Of a stretch of DNA of 64,000 nt, positions 42,098 to 50,480 are shown one piece after another (position 1 is the first letter of the stretch; the number at the start of each line of letters is the position of its first letter). The position numbers and the translations under genes were made by a program. The stretch comes from WVZH01 sp034430895. Its GTDB lineage: Bacteria > Chloroflexota > Anaerolineae > Anaerolineales > E44-bin32. The DNA lies in the NCBI GenBank assembly GCA_034430895.1, contig DAOUDW010000102.1:13366-77365 (forward strand). The letters run 5' to 3'. The notes below the pieces were generated by a model, which saw only the letters and a list, made by a program, of their open reading frames with translations, searched no databases and was not told the origin of the DNA.

Positions 42098-43723
42098 ATG
42101 AAACGAGATATGCAGCCGAGATTGAAAGTCACTGAGCTTTCGAAAAGTATCGGTTCACTACCTGCTCTGCAGCGCGTAAGCTTCGAAGTGTATACCGGCG
42201 AAGTGGTAGGGTTGATGGGCAGAAGCGGGGCAGGGAAATCTCTGCTTGCATCACTGATTACCGGCCTGTCTTCACCTGATTCCGGGCAAATGGTTTTCGA
42301 GGGTCGTAACATACAATGGCCTTTTCATGCTCAAAAATTGGGCATTGAAGCCATCCACCAACGACCTCGTTTGGCTGATCACCTGGATATCACTGCCAAT
42401 ATTTTCCTGGGCAGCGAATTGCGTCTGCCGATCATCGGGCAGTATCTGAATATCCTCGATCGCCGCCGGATGAACAACGAAGCGGCATGTATTCTCAAAC
42501 AGCTCAATTTCCACTTCCCCTCCCTGCGCGAAAAAGTGGCCAATCTATCCAGCGAACAACGCCAGATGTTGTCCATCGCCCAGGTGATGACGCATCCGTC
42601 GAAACTCATTGTTGTCGATGAGCCAACAGGGCTACTCAGCTACCACCAACAAAAGAAACTGCTCTCGTTAATTCGTCAATGGCAAGATCAAGGCATATCG
42701 ATTATCTTTTGCAGCAAAGATCTCGATCACTTATTCGCCGTAACCGATCGGATTGTCGCTTTACGGCATGGCCGAAAAGTGGCCGCCCATCGCACCGACG
42801 AAGTCAGCCGGGAAGAGATCGTAGCTGCACTGGTGGGTACCACAAGCCGGCAGCAGCTCACACCGGCGATCTGGGCTTTGGATAACTATTACCGCGCACG
42901 AGAACAAGCAGAAAATCTGCGCCACCAACAAAAACTGCTCGAACAAAATCTGGCCGTGCAGGACACGCGCATTCGCAGCCTTATTGAACAAATGACAGAA
43001 CAGGTAAGGGCGCTGGATCAAGCAAATATCGCCCTGCAAGACGCGCACCGGCGATTGCTGACAGAACGCGAACAGGAACGAAAACACCTGGCGAGGGAAC
43101 TGCACGACCAGTTGATTCAAGACTTGTTGAGTGTGAATTACCAATTGGAGGAAAGCGAAGCACACGCTGATGTAGGGCCAGAACTAAAAGAAGATATCCT
43201 CCAAATCCGTAACTCTATCCGCATGTTCGTTGCCGACTTACGCAGAATTTGCAGTGACCTGCGTCCCCCCACAATCGATAGCCTGGGGCTGGGGTCCGCG
43301 CTGCAGTCCTATACACAAGATTGGAGTGAACGAACCGGCATTGAACTGAAGCTCAACCTAGATACCAATCTGGGGAGATTGCCCGAGGCAATCGAACTAT
43401 CCGTTTTTCGCATCGTGCAAGAGGGTCTTAATAACGTCCGCAAGCATGCAATGGCCAACAAGATCGACGTTACCCTAGAACATACTTCGATGCGTGCTTT
43501 GATGATATCCATTTCCGATGATGGCGGCGGTTTGCAAGACGACTTCGATCTCTCTACGCTTTCGAGAGAAGGGCACTTTGGCTTATTAGGAATCAGCGAA
43601 AGGGTCGCTCTCCTCGGGGGACGATTGGACATGAAAAACAAACCCGAAGGCGGTTTGCTGCTGCAAGTTGAAATCCCACACCCACGCGTCGATCTTCCCG
43701 TAAAACTGGCGGAAGAACGTTAG
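42098..43723 (+). CDS. ABC ATPase domain fused to NarL-type sensor histidine kinase
   Basis: 541 residues in one frame. Residues about 6-245 are a sugar-importer-type ABC domain: Walker A GRSGAGKS (41-48), Q88, Walker B LIVVDEPTG (D174, E175). The signature is LSSEQ (150-154) in place of LSGGQ, and the switch His is replaced (FCSKDLD, Lys207). A coiled-coil-like linker (about 262-325) leads to a HisKA_3 dimerisation domain with phospho-acceptor H336 in LARELHDQLIQDLL, then an HATPase domain with N-box RIVQEGLNNVRKHA, SDDGGGL and GHFGLLGISERV. No membrane span. It probably senses the nucleotide or coupling state of a sugar importer and phosphorylates the upstream regulator. Confidence 0.92.
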   Translation: MKRDMQPRLKVTELSKSIGSLPALQRVSFEVYTGEVVGLMGRSGAGKSLLASLITGLSSPDSGQMVFEGRNIQWPFHAQKLGIEAIHQRPRLADHLDITANIFLGSELRLPIIGQYLNILDRRRMNNEAACILKQLNFHFPSLREKVANLSSEQRQMLSIAQVMTHPSKLIVVDEPTGLLSYHQQKKLLSLIRQWQDQGISIIFCSKDLDHLFAVTDRIVALRHGRKVAAHRTDEVSREEIVAALVGTTSRQQLTPAIWALDNYYRAREQAENLRHQQKLLEQNLAVQDTRIRSLIEQMTEQVRALDQANIALQDAHRRLLTEREQERKHLARELHDQLIQDLLSVNYQLEESEAHADVGPELKEDILQIRNSIRMFVADLRRICSDLRPPTIDSLGLGSALQSYTQDWSERTGIELKLNLDTNLGRLPEAIELSVFRIVQEGLNNVRKHAMANKIDVTLEHTSMRALMISISDDGGGLQDDFDLSTLSREGHFGLLGISERVALLGGRLDMKNKPEGGLLLQVEIPHPRVDLPVKLAEER

Positions 43724-43828
43724 CAGCCAAATGCCATTTGCATACCTCCATATCCCCCTTGCATCGTTGCGAACATTTTGCCGATATGATAGATTCTTAA
43801 AACCACGGCTTCCGGTTTAGGAGTAAGT

Positions 43829-45358
43829 ATGGCTCCCACACCACGTTTATCACTGAACGACGATTTCGCAGCTCATTTGAACTGTCCGATCTGTGGAAAT
43901 GCGAGTCTGATTGTCCATCACACCGCTTCCCTCCCGGACTATGTTTCCTGCCGCAGCTGTGGATCAGCCTTTGTCGTTGAGGCTGACGGAGAACGTGTTC
44001 TATATGGAAAGATCAACGACCAATACCATCGCACCCAACAATTCGCCTTGAAACAATGGGTTATGCTGGAAGCCGTCGACCGCCGCGCCTCCGATGAACG
44101 AGCGGAAGAGGAAGACACGACCGCCCCACCGGCAGTTGAAGCAGCTCCCCCACCTGCAGCCCGAGAAGCTGCCCCGCCACCACCAAGCCCAGCGGAGGAT
44201 CTTCTACGATCAGCAGCCGTGCCGATTCCCACAGAACCCGATCTTCATTGGCCTCCGAGGAAAATCTTCCCCTTGGAACCAGATACGGAGCCCGAACCCA
44301 TACAACCCGATCGAGTCGAACCTATACAACCCGATCGCGTCGCACCCAGTCCCCTGCCTCCTGCAAGCATTGAACCCGAAATGCCTAAGGCTGCCCAGAC
44401 TCCACTGCCTTCGACGCCACCCATTCCCGCCAAACCTGAAACCCCATCAGGTGTCGATCTAAGCAAAATCGGCCTCCCACCCAAGCAGCCGGAAGACCAA
44501 GAACCACTCATCGAAACGCCTGTCTTTCCGCAGGGAGTAAAATTAAAGCAACTGCAGGAAGATCGCGCTGCAGAGCCTTTGCCGAAAATGCCGCCAAAAC
44601 CAGAAGTCATGCCAGGTCTGCCGCCAAAACCAGAAGTCATGCCGGGTCTGCCGCCAAAACCAGAGGTCATGCCAGGTGTGCCGCCACAAGCCCCAGCCCA
44701 ACCTGCCCCCCAACCACCAGTATTGGAACTGCGTGAAAACGACCCTCCACAAGGCTTCCGACACCGAGTCGTCATCCGGGGAGAGAAAGTGACCTTTCCC
44801 AAGAAGGCTTGTGCACACTGTCAAGGAACTCCTGTGCGTGGTCGCCTGACAATCATTGGAGATCTTCCACAAGGGCAGAAAATCGGACAACGAAAAAAAG
44901 CGGCCTTCAACTTGCCCCTGTGCGCGGAATGCCATGATCGAGCGCAAACCGTCACACCCGAAGAAAAAGCGGAACGCCTTCAAGCCTACCTGATAGCTAT
45001 GCTTGTCGCCATGGTGTTTCTCGTGGCAGCTCTCGCCTGGGGTGTTGATCTTCAGGAGAACCCGTTTCCAAGTTTGATCATTCTCGCCGTTCTTGCCCTG
45101 ATCGGCTTTTTTGTCCCAGCCTACTTCTTATTAAACCGCATTGTACCTACTCCACCCTCACCCAACGCCGCTTATATACGCTCGACGCTTCTCATTCCCG
45201 ACGACGCGCAAGGCCTGGAAACGGCCTTCGAATTCCGCAATAAGGAATATGCCGAGCAGTTCTTCGTCGCCAATGATATCTTTACCCTGGGGAAACCCGT
45301 GCAGGTGAAAGATCGCTCCTTCACCAGGACTCGGCCTCCCGAACCTCCTCCAGCGTAA
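43829..45358 (+). CDS. Zinc-ribbon, proline-rich membrane protein of unknown function
   Basis: 509 residues with GGAG 6 nt before the ATG. The N-terminus has CPIC (19-22) and CRSC as a zinc ribbon. Residues about 90-320 are Pro/Glu-rich and disordered in appearance and include three copies of PPKPEVMPGL. A second Cys-pair module (CAHC ... CAEC, about 330-370) precedes two membrane spans (about 390-412 and 418-440), and the C-terminal 65 residues look globular. The layout suggests a membrane-anchored scaffold with metal-binding ends, but no family is recognised. It stands alone between the kinase fusion and uvrA. Confidence 0.8.
   Translation: MAPTPRLSLNDDFAAHLNCPICGNASLIVHHTASLPDYVSCRSCGSAFVVEADGERVLYGKINDQYHRTQQFALKQWVMLEAVDRRASDERAEEEDTTAPPAVEAAPPPAAREAAPPPPSPAEDLLRSAAVPIPTEPDLHWPPRKIFPLEPDTEPEPIQPDRVEPIQPDRVAPSPLPPASIEPEMPKAAQTPLPSTPPIPAKPETPSGVDLSKIGLPPKQPEDQEPLIETPVFPQGVKLKQLQEDRAAEPLPKMPPKPEVMPGLPPKPEVMPGLPPKPEVMPGVPPQAPAQPAPQPPVLELRENDPPQGFRHRVVIRGEKVTFPKKACAHCQGTPVRGRLTIIGDLPQGQKIGQRKKAAFNLPLCAECHDRAQTVTPEEKAERLQAYLIAMLVAMVFLVAALAWGVDLQENPFPSLIILAVLALIGFFVPAYFLLNRIVPTPPSPNAAYIRSTLLIPDDAQGLETAFEFRNKEYAEQFFVANDIFTLGKPVQVKDRSFTRTRPPEPPPA
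44591..44680 (+). repeat. Three tandem 30-bp coding repeats
   Basis: Units 44591-44620, 44621-44650 and 44651-44680 differ by only a few substitutions and encode PPKPEVMPGL or PPKPEVMPGV. The near-identity at DNA level points to recent expansion by slippage, so copy number may vary between strains. Confidence 0.9.
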
Positions 45359-45468
45359 ATTCAGATAGAGACAATTGTTCGTCGCGCTGGACGATATACC
45401 CTTGCGCTTCAGCGTCCCCAGGCATACAACAGCCAAGCGTTGCCTAACGCGTCCCCAATAAAGATCAA

Positions 45469-45500
45469 GGCCCGAGAAAATCGGGCCAGGTTTTGATTTT
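45469..45500 (+). terminator. Rho-independent terminator before uvrA
   Basis: GGCCCGA (45469-45475) pairs with TCGGGCC (45481-45487) around GAAAA, followed by AGGTTTTGATTTT. It would end the transcript of the proline-rich membrane protein gene. A TATAAT lies just beyond at 45508-45513 and may serve uvrA, though no good -35 box is visible. Confidence 0.7.
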
Positions 45501-45566
45501 GGTCTGTTATAATGATAAGTTGTTACCGCGAATAGAACATTTGTACGAATAAAGGGTCAGAATCGA

Positions 45567-48452
45567 ATGACACAAGATCACATCCAAGTCGTGGGTGCGC
45601 GTGAACACAACCTCAAGAATCTCACTGTTGCGATCCCGCGGAACAAGCTCGTAGTCATCTCCGGCATATCCGGATCGGGAAAATCATCGCTCGCATTCGA
45701 CACGATCTTCGCAGAAGGTCAGCGACGCTATGTTGAATCGCTATCGGCATACGCACGCCAATTCCTCGGCCAACTCGATAAACCCGATGTGGACTACATC
45801 GAAGGCCTTTCTCCAGCCGTATCAATCAACCAACGCGGCGTATCCCACAACCCAAGGTCTACGGTTGGAACCGTGACGGAAGTGTATGATTATCTGCGTC
45901 TGCTCTTCGCACGCGCCGGAATCCCCCATTGCCCGATTTGTAGACGGGAAGTACGTCAGCAATCTGCACAGGAGATCGTCGACGCCGTCGAGGCGCTGTC
46001 GGTCGATTCACGTGTGTTGATCCTGGCGCCGCTGATTCGCGGACGCAAGGGTACGCACCACGCCGTGTTTGATGAAGTACGCAGGTCGGGTTTCGTGCGC
46101 GTACGGGTTGACGGTGAGATGCGATCTGTCGACGACGAGATCGAACTCGATCGTTACAAGACGCATAACATCGAAGTCGTGGTGGATCGCCTCATCATGC
46201 AACCGAAATCCGACGACGCATCGGATGACGGATTCCGCTCGCGCCTTACGGATTCCATTGAGACGGCATTGCGATGGGGTAACGGTACGATGTTGATCGC
46301 AGACATCACCTCTGAGCAAGACCCGAAAATTACACCCTACTCGGAATTTCTTGCCTGTCCCGAACACGGCACAATGTTGTCGGAGATCGAACCCCGTACG
46401 TTTTCATTCAACACACCCCACGGCGCCTGTCCTGAATGCCAGGGTTTGGGAATCAAATTGGAGATTGATCCCGATCGCATCGTCCCCGACCGTTCCATCT
46501 CCATTGCCGACGGTGCCGTTGCCGCACTGGAATGGTCGAATCAAAGCCGGGAAAGAAGGGGCTACTACTGGCAGATGGTCGAAGCCGTCGCCAAACAATA
46601 CGGCGTGAGTCTCGATGCACCGGTTGCGGAGCTGGATGAAGAAAAGCTGAATCTGATTTTATATGGAACCAACAACGAAGAATTGTCCATCCATTACATG
46701 AACCGGGACGGCCGGAAAACGACTTTCAAGACGACTTTCGAAGGCGTGATCGGGAATCTCGAACGACGCTATCAAGAGACGCAATCCGATACCGTTCGCA
46801 ACAGGATCCAGGAATTCATGTCCGAACGCCCCTGTCCTTCATGCGAGGGACGGCGACTACGCGCGGAGGCTCTGGCCGTCCTGCTGGATGGAATGAACAT
46901 CGTTGAAATTACCAAATGGCCGGTTCAACGCACATTGCAGTGGGTTCAGAGTCTGCAAGGAAATGAAAGCCCATTGTCAGATCGCCAGCAAAAAATCGCC
47001 GGCCGAGTGTTAAAAGAGATTGCCGATCGTCTTGGATTTTTGGTTAACGTTGGTCTGGATTATCTCACCCTCGACCGTTCGGCCAGTACCCTCTCCGGCG
47101 GGGAAGCGCAGCGAATTCGGCTGGCAACCCAGATTGGATCGCGTTTGATGGGTGTGCTTTATGTGCTCGACGAGCCGTCGATCGGCCTTCATCCTCGCGA
47201 CAACAAACGACTGATCCAAACCCTGGAGGAGATGCGCGATCTGGGCAACTCCGTACTCGTCGTCGAACACGATGAAGCCACCATCCGCTCTGCGGACTGG
47301 GTCATCGATTTGGGTCCGGGTGCTGGCGAGGCCGGGGGAGAAATCGTGGCGGAAGGCACAGTCGAACAAGTCACACGCAACAAGAAATCCGTTACCGGCC
47401 GTTTCCTTTCCGGGAAACTTACCATAGAGACTCCAAAAAAACGACGACCCGGGAACGATCACATCCTCTCCGTCATCGGGGCACGCGAGAATAATCTCAA
47501 AGACATCGCTGTAGACATCCCGTTGGGTACATTTGTGTGCATTACGGGGGTTTCCGGATCCGGGAAATCCACCCTGATGGTGGATGTGTTGTACAAAGCC
47601 CTGGCACGTACGCTGCATGGTGGACGTCAACAACCTGGCGCTCATACCAAAATCGAAGGAATCGAATTCGTGGACAAGGTCATTAGCATCGATCAGAGTC
47701 CGATCGGCCGTACGCCGCGTTCCAATCCAGGTACGTACACAGGTGTCTTCGATCACGTACGTACCTTGTTTGCCGAATTGCCTGAGTCAAAAGTCCGCGG
47801 GTACAAACCGGGTCGTTTCTCCTTCAACGTACATGGCGGCCGCTGCGAAGCTTGCCAGGGTCAAGGACAACTGCGCATCGAAATGCAGTTCCTCCCCGAT
47901 GTATACGTACCATGCGAAGTTTGTCATGGTGCACGCTTCAACCGAGAGACACTGCAGGTGCGTTTCAAGGAACGATCGATCGCGGATGTCCTCGATATGA
48001 CCATCAATGAAGCCGTTGAGTTCTTCGCATCCTTTCCGGCGATGATGCGTAAACTCAATACGCTGCAGGACGTTGGGCTGGGATACATCCGGATCGGCCA
48101 GCCGGCTCCGACATTATCGGGCGGCGAAGCCCAGCGCGTGAAGCTTTCGCGTGAACTCTCGAAACGCAGCAATGGCCACACGCTCTACGTTCTGGACGAA
48201 CCATCGGTCGGATTACATGCCGCGGACGTCTACAAATTGATCGAGGTCCTGCAGCGTCTGGTAGATCAGGACAACACCGTCCTGATCATCGAACATCATC
48301 CCGATATTATTAAAGTCGCCGATTGGGTGATCGACCTGGGGCCGGAAGGCGGTGACCGTGGTGGGGAAATCATCGCCACAGGAACCCCGGAGGAGCTCTG
48401 TAAAGTTTCGGAATCCTACACCGGGCAATTCCTTCGGGGACACCTGAAATAA
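45567..48452 (+). CDS. uvrA: Excinuclease ABC subunit A
   Basis: 961 residues, normal length. The DNA-damage recognition ATPase of nucleotide excision repair. First ATPase: GISGSGKSSLAFDTIFAEGQ ... LSGGEAQRIRLATQ and YVLDEPSIGLH. Second: GVSGSGKSTLMVDVLYKAL ... LSGGEAQRVKLSREL and YVLDEPSVGLH. The C-terminal zinc module CEACQGQG ... CEVCHGARF is intact. In the first zinc module the leading pair reads CPEH rather than C-x2-C, paired with CPECQG, so a Cys is replaced by His. It is a single gene, convergent with the exporter permease gene 16 nt away. Confidence 0.97.
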   Translation: MTQDHIQVVGAREHNLKNLTVAIPRNKLVVISGISGSGKSSLAFDTIFAEGQRRYVESLSAYARQFLGQLDKPDVDYIEGLSPAVSINQRGVSHNPRSTVGTVTEVYDYLRLLFARAGIPHCPICRREVRQQSAQEIVDAVEALSVDSRVLILAPLIRGRKGTHHAVFDEVRRSGFVRVRVDGEMRSVDDEIELDRYKTHNIEVVVDRLIMQPKSDDASDDGFRSRLTDSIETALRWGNGTMLIADITSEQDPKITPYSEFLACPEHGTMLSEIEPRTFSFNTPHGACPECQGLGIKLEIDPDRIVPDRSISIADGAVAALEWSNQSRERRGYYWQMVEAVAKQYGVSLDAPVAELDEEKLNLILYGTNNEELSIHYMNRDGRKTTFKTTFEGVIGNLERRYQETQSDTVRNRIQEFMSERPCPSCEGRRLRAEALAVLLDGMNIVEITKWPVQRTLQWVQSLQGNESPLSDRQQKIAGRVLKEIADRLGFLVNVGLDYLTLDRSASTLSGGEAQRIRLATQIGSRLMGVLYVLDEPSIGLHPRDNKRLIQTLEEMRDLGNSVLVVEHDEATIRSADWVIDLGPGAGEAGGEIVAEGTVEQVTRNKKSVTGRFLSGKLTIETPKKRRPGNDHILSVIGARENNLKDIAVDIPLGTFVCITGVSGSGKSTLMVDVLYKALARTLHGGRQQPGAHTKIEGIEFVDKVISIDQSPIGRTPRSNPGTYTGVFDHVRTLFAELPESKVRGYKPGRFSFNVHGGRCEACQGQGQLRIEMQFLPDVYVPCEVCHGARFNRETLQVRFKERSIADVLDMTINEAVEFFASFPAMMRKLNTLQDVGLGYIRIGQPAPTLSGGEAQRVKLSRELSKRSNGHTLYVLDEPSVGLHAADVYKLIEVLQRLVDQDNTVLIIEHHPDIIKVADWVIDLGPEGGDRGGEIIATGTPEELCKVSESYTGQFLRGHLK

Positions 48453-48473
48453 CGTCTGAATTCCCCCGTTATT
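48448..48473. terminator. Weak inverted repeat between convergent uvrA and exporter operon
   Basis: AATAACG (48448-48454) and CGTTATT (48467-48473) could form a 7-bp stem with a 12-nt loop spanning the two stop codons. No T-tract, so its role as a bidirectional terminator is uncertain. Confidence 0.3.
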
Positions 48474-49692
48474 CGTAACGCAGTGCTTCGACGGGTTGCA
48501 GATCGGCCGCACGTTTGGCCGGATAAAGACCAAAGAACAAACCGACGGCTGCGGAGAACAATGTGGCCAGCAGGATCGCATCCAATCCCATGCTGGGATT
48601 CAATTCAGTATCCGAAGCCGCTGCGATCGCACCAACAAGCTGCGAAAGCCCCCAACCCAAAGCGATTCCGATCAAACCACCCATCATGCTCAACAACGCC
48701 GACTCGGTGAGGAATTGAAGCATGATATCGCGTTTGCGTGCCCCGACAGCCTTGCGCAATCCAATCTCGCGGGTGCGCTCCGTGACGGAGACAAGCATAA
48801 TGTTCATGATTCCGATGCCACCAACAAGAAGAGAGATCGCTGCGATTCCACCCAGGAATATCGTAACTACCCCCGTGATCGCCTCCGCCGTCTCGATAAA
48901 ATCCTGTTGGGAAAAAACGGTGAAATCATCTGCGCCAATCGGCGTGCGGTGACGGGCGCGCAGTATAGCGCTGATCTCTTCAGTTGCGATGGTGACGTTC
49001 TCTGGGCTGATCGCCTGTACCAGGATCATATCAACTGCATCGCGCGTTCTGCGCAGCAATCGTACCTGCGCCGTGGTCAATGGCACGATGATTTGATTGT
49101 CCTCGTTGGAAAAACTTGACCCGCCCTTTGACTCGGTTACGCCGATTATACGGAACGGCTGTCCTTCGACGCGCACGGTTTCACCGAGCACCCCCTCTGT
49201 TCGGCCGAACAATTCCTCGGCGACATCCGGTCCGATGACCGCAACCGCAGCCCTTCCGAGAAGATGGATTTCGCTGATGAACTCACCTTCCACGAGTTCG
49301 ACGTTACGTACGCTTTGATATTCCGGTGTGACGCCATAACCTGTCGTCAATGCCCCTTCACCGGCGTAGCTGACTTCAACCGTGCCTTGAAGCGTTGGAG
49401 CCACACCGTCCACCGAAGGAGCGGCGAACGGATCGCGCATCGCTTCGGCATCCCCTAGAGTCAATTGCTGGGGATTTCGGATTTCCTCCGATCCCCCACG
49501 CATCACAAAAAGCAGATTCGTCCCGATCCCACTGATTGACCCCGTGATCGTATTTTGCGCTCCGGTTCCGATCGCCAACATGGCGATCACTGCACCGACG
49601 CCGATGACAATCCCCAACACCGTCAAACCGGATCGTAATTTATTGCTGGCGAGGCTATCCAGCGCCTCGAGAACGTTGTTCCAGATGTCCAT
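48469..49692 (-). CDS. MacB-like ABC transporter permease
   Basis: 407 residues from ATG 49692. It has an N-terminal membrane span (about 20-42, LRSGLTVLGIVIGVGAVIAML), a large extracytoplasmic MacB-PCD domain (about 45-270) and three C-terminal spans in the FtsX-like domain, with LLVGGIGIMNIMLVSVTERTREIGLRKAVGARKRDI as the hallmark. It acts with the ATPase and adaptor encoded upstream. Type VII (mechanotransmission) exporters of this sort move lipoproteins, peptides or drugs; the substrate is unknown. Last gene of the three-gene unit. Confidence 0.92.
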   Translation of the reverse strand: MDIWNNVLEALDSLASNKLRSGLTVLGIVIGVGAVIAMLAIGTGAQNTITGSISGIGTNLLFVMRGGSEEIRNPQQLTLGDAEAMRDPFAAPSVDGVAPTLQGTVEVSYAGEGALTTGYGVTPEYQSVRNVELVEGEFISEIHLLGRAAVAVIGPDVAEELFGRTEGVLGETVRVEGQPFRIIGVTESKGGSSFSNEDNQIIVPLTTAQVRLLRRTRDAVDMILVQAISPENVTIATEEISAILRARHRTPIGADDFTVFSQQDFIETAEAITGVVTIFLGGIAAISLLVGGIGIMNIMLVSVTERTREIGLRKAVGARKRDIMLQFLTESALLSMMGGLIGIALGWGLSQLVGAIAAASDTELNPSMGLDAILLATLFSAAVGLFFGLYPAKRAADLQPVEALRYE

Positions 49693-49802
49693 CCTGATTC
49701 CTTTTCCCAACCATCGCTAACCATTCGTTACGACGTTCTTACGCTGCGAGTCTGAGAAACCATCTAAGAGATATAAAGGGCCATGAATTTACCCAATCGG
49801 GT

Positions 49803-50480
49803 CTATTGCTTTTCGACCACTCCATCCCGGAGCATAATCACTCGCTCCGTGCGTTCCGCAATCTCCGGATCGTGAGTCACAAAGATAAGGGTCGTCGAGA
49901 ATTTTTCGTTGAGATCGAGCAGGATGTTCATGATTTCCTCGCCCGATTTCGAGTCCAAATTGCCGGTCGGCTCATCGGCCAGAATGATTGCCGGGTTGTT
50001 GACCAACGCACGGGCGATCGCCACGCGTTGCTGTTGACCACCAGACAACTCGTTAGGTCGATGGCGAATTCGATCGCCCAAACCAACGTCCTCCAAAGCC
50101 TGTATCGCCCGTTTGCGCCTGCCGTCGGATACACCGGCGTAGCGCATGGGCAATTCGACGTTCGTCAGTGCCGTTTGACGGCCAAGCAAATTGAAACTCT
50201 GGAATACGAAACCCACTTTATGGCTGCGGATTTCCGCCAACTGATCGTCGCTTAAATCCGCGATCTCCTCACCATCAAGCTTGTAGGTACCGCCGCTCGG
50301 ACGATCTAGACAACCCAGGATGTTCATCAACGTGCTTTTACCCGAGCCCGATGGCCCCATGATGGCAATCACCTCTCCCGGTTTAACACGCATCGACACA
50401 CCGCACAGCGCGTGTACCTCGACTTCACCCATGCGGTAAACCTTGGTGACATCTTCCGCTTCAATTACCCAATCCGTCAT
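49803..50480 (-). CDS. MacB/LolD-like ABC transporter ATPase
   Basis: 225 residues, normal for a stand-alone ATPase of this class. Walker A GPSGSGKST, VFQSFNLLGRQTALTNVELPM, signature LSGGQQQRVAIARAL, Walker B IILADEPTGNLD and switch FVTHDPE are all intact. The ATG overlaps the adaptor stop codon (TAATG), so translation is coupled. It drives the FtsX-like permease encoded 110 nt downstream. Confidence 0.95.
   Translation of the reverse strand: MTDWVIEAEDVTKVYRMGEVEVHALCGVSMRVKPGEVIAIMGPSGSGKSTLMNILGCLDRPSGGTYKLDGEEIADLSDDQLAEIRSHKVGFVFQSFNLLGRQTALTNVELPMRYAGVSDGRRKRAIQALEDVGLGDRIRHRPNELSGGQQQRVAIARALVNNPAIILADEPTGNLDSKSGEEIMNILLDLNEKFSTTLIFVTHDPEIAERTERVIMLRDGVVEKQ

Noticed and set aside
44245..44802. 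185-codon minus-strand frame inside the proline-rich gene
   Set aside because: It is a Gly/Ser-rich mirror of the Pro-rich coding repeats and has no independent support.
45437..45452. GCCTAAC, an attC core consensus
   Set aside because: It lies in a short GCGTT/AACGC hairpin without long arms, spacer or a matching second box, and not at a stop codon.
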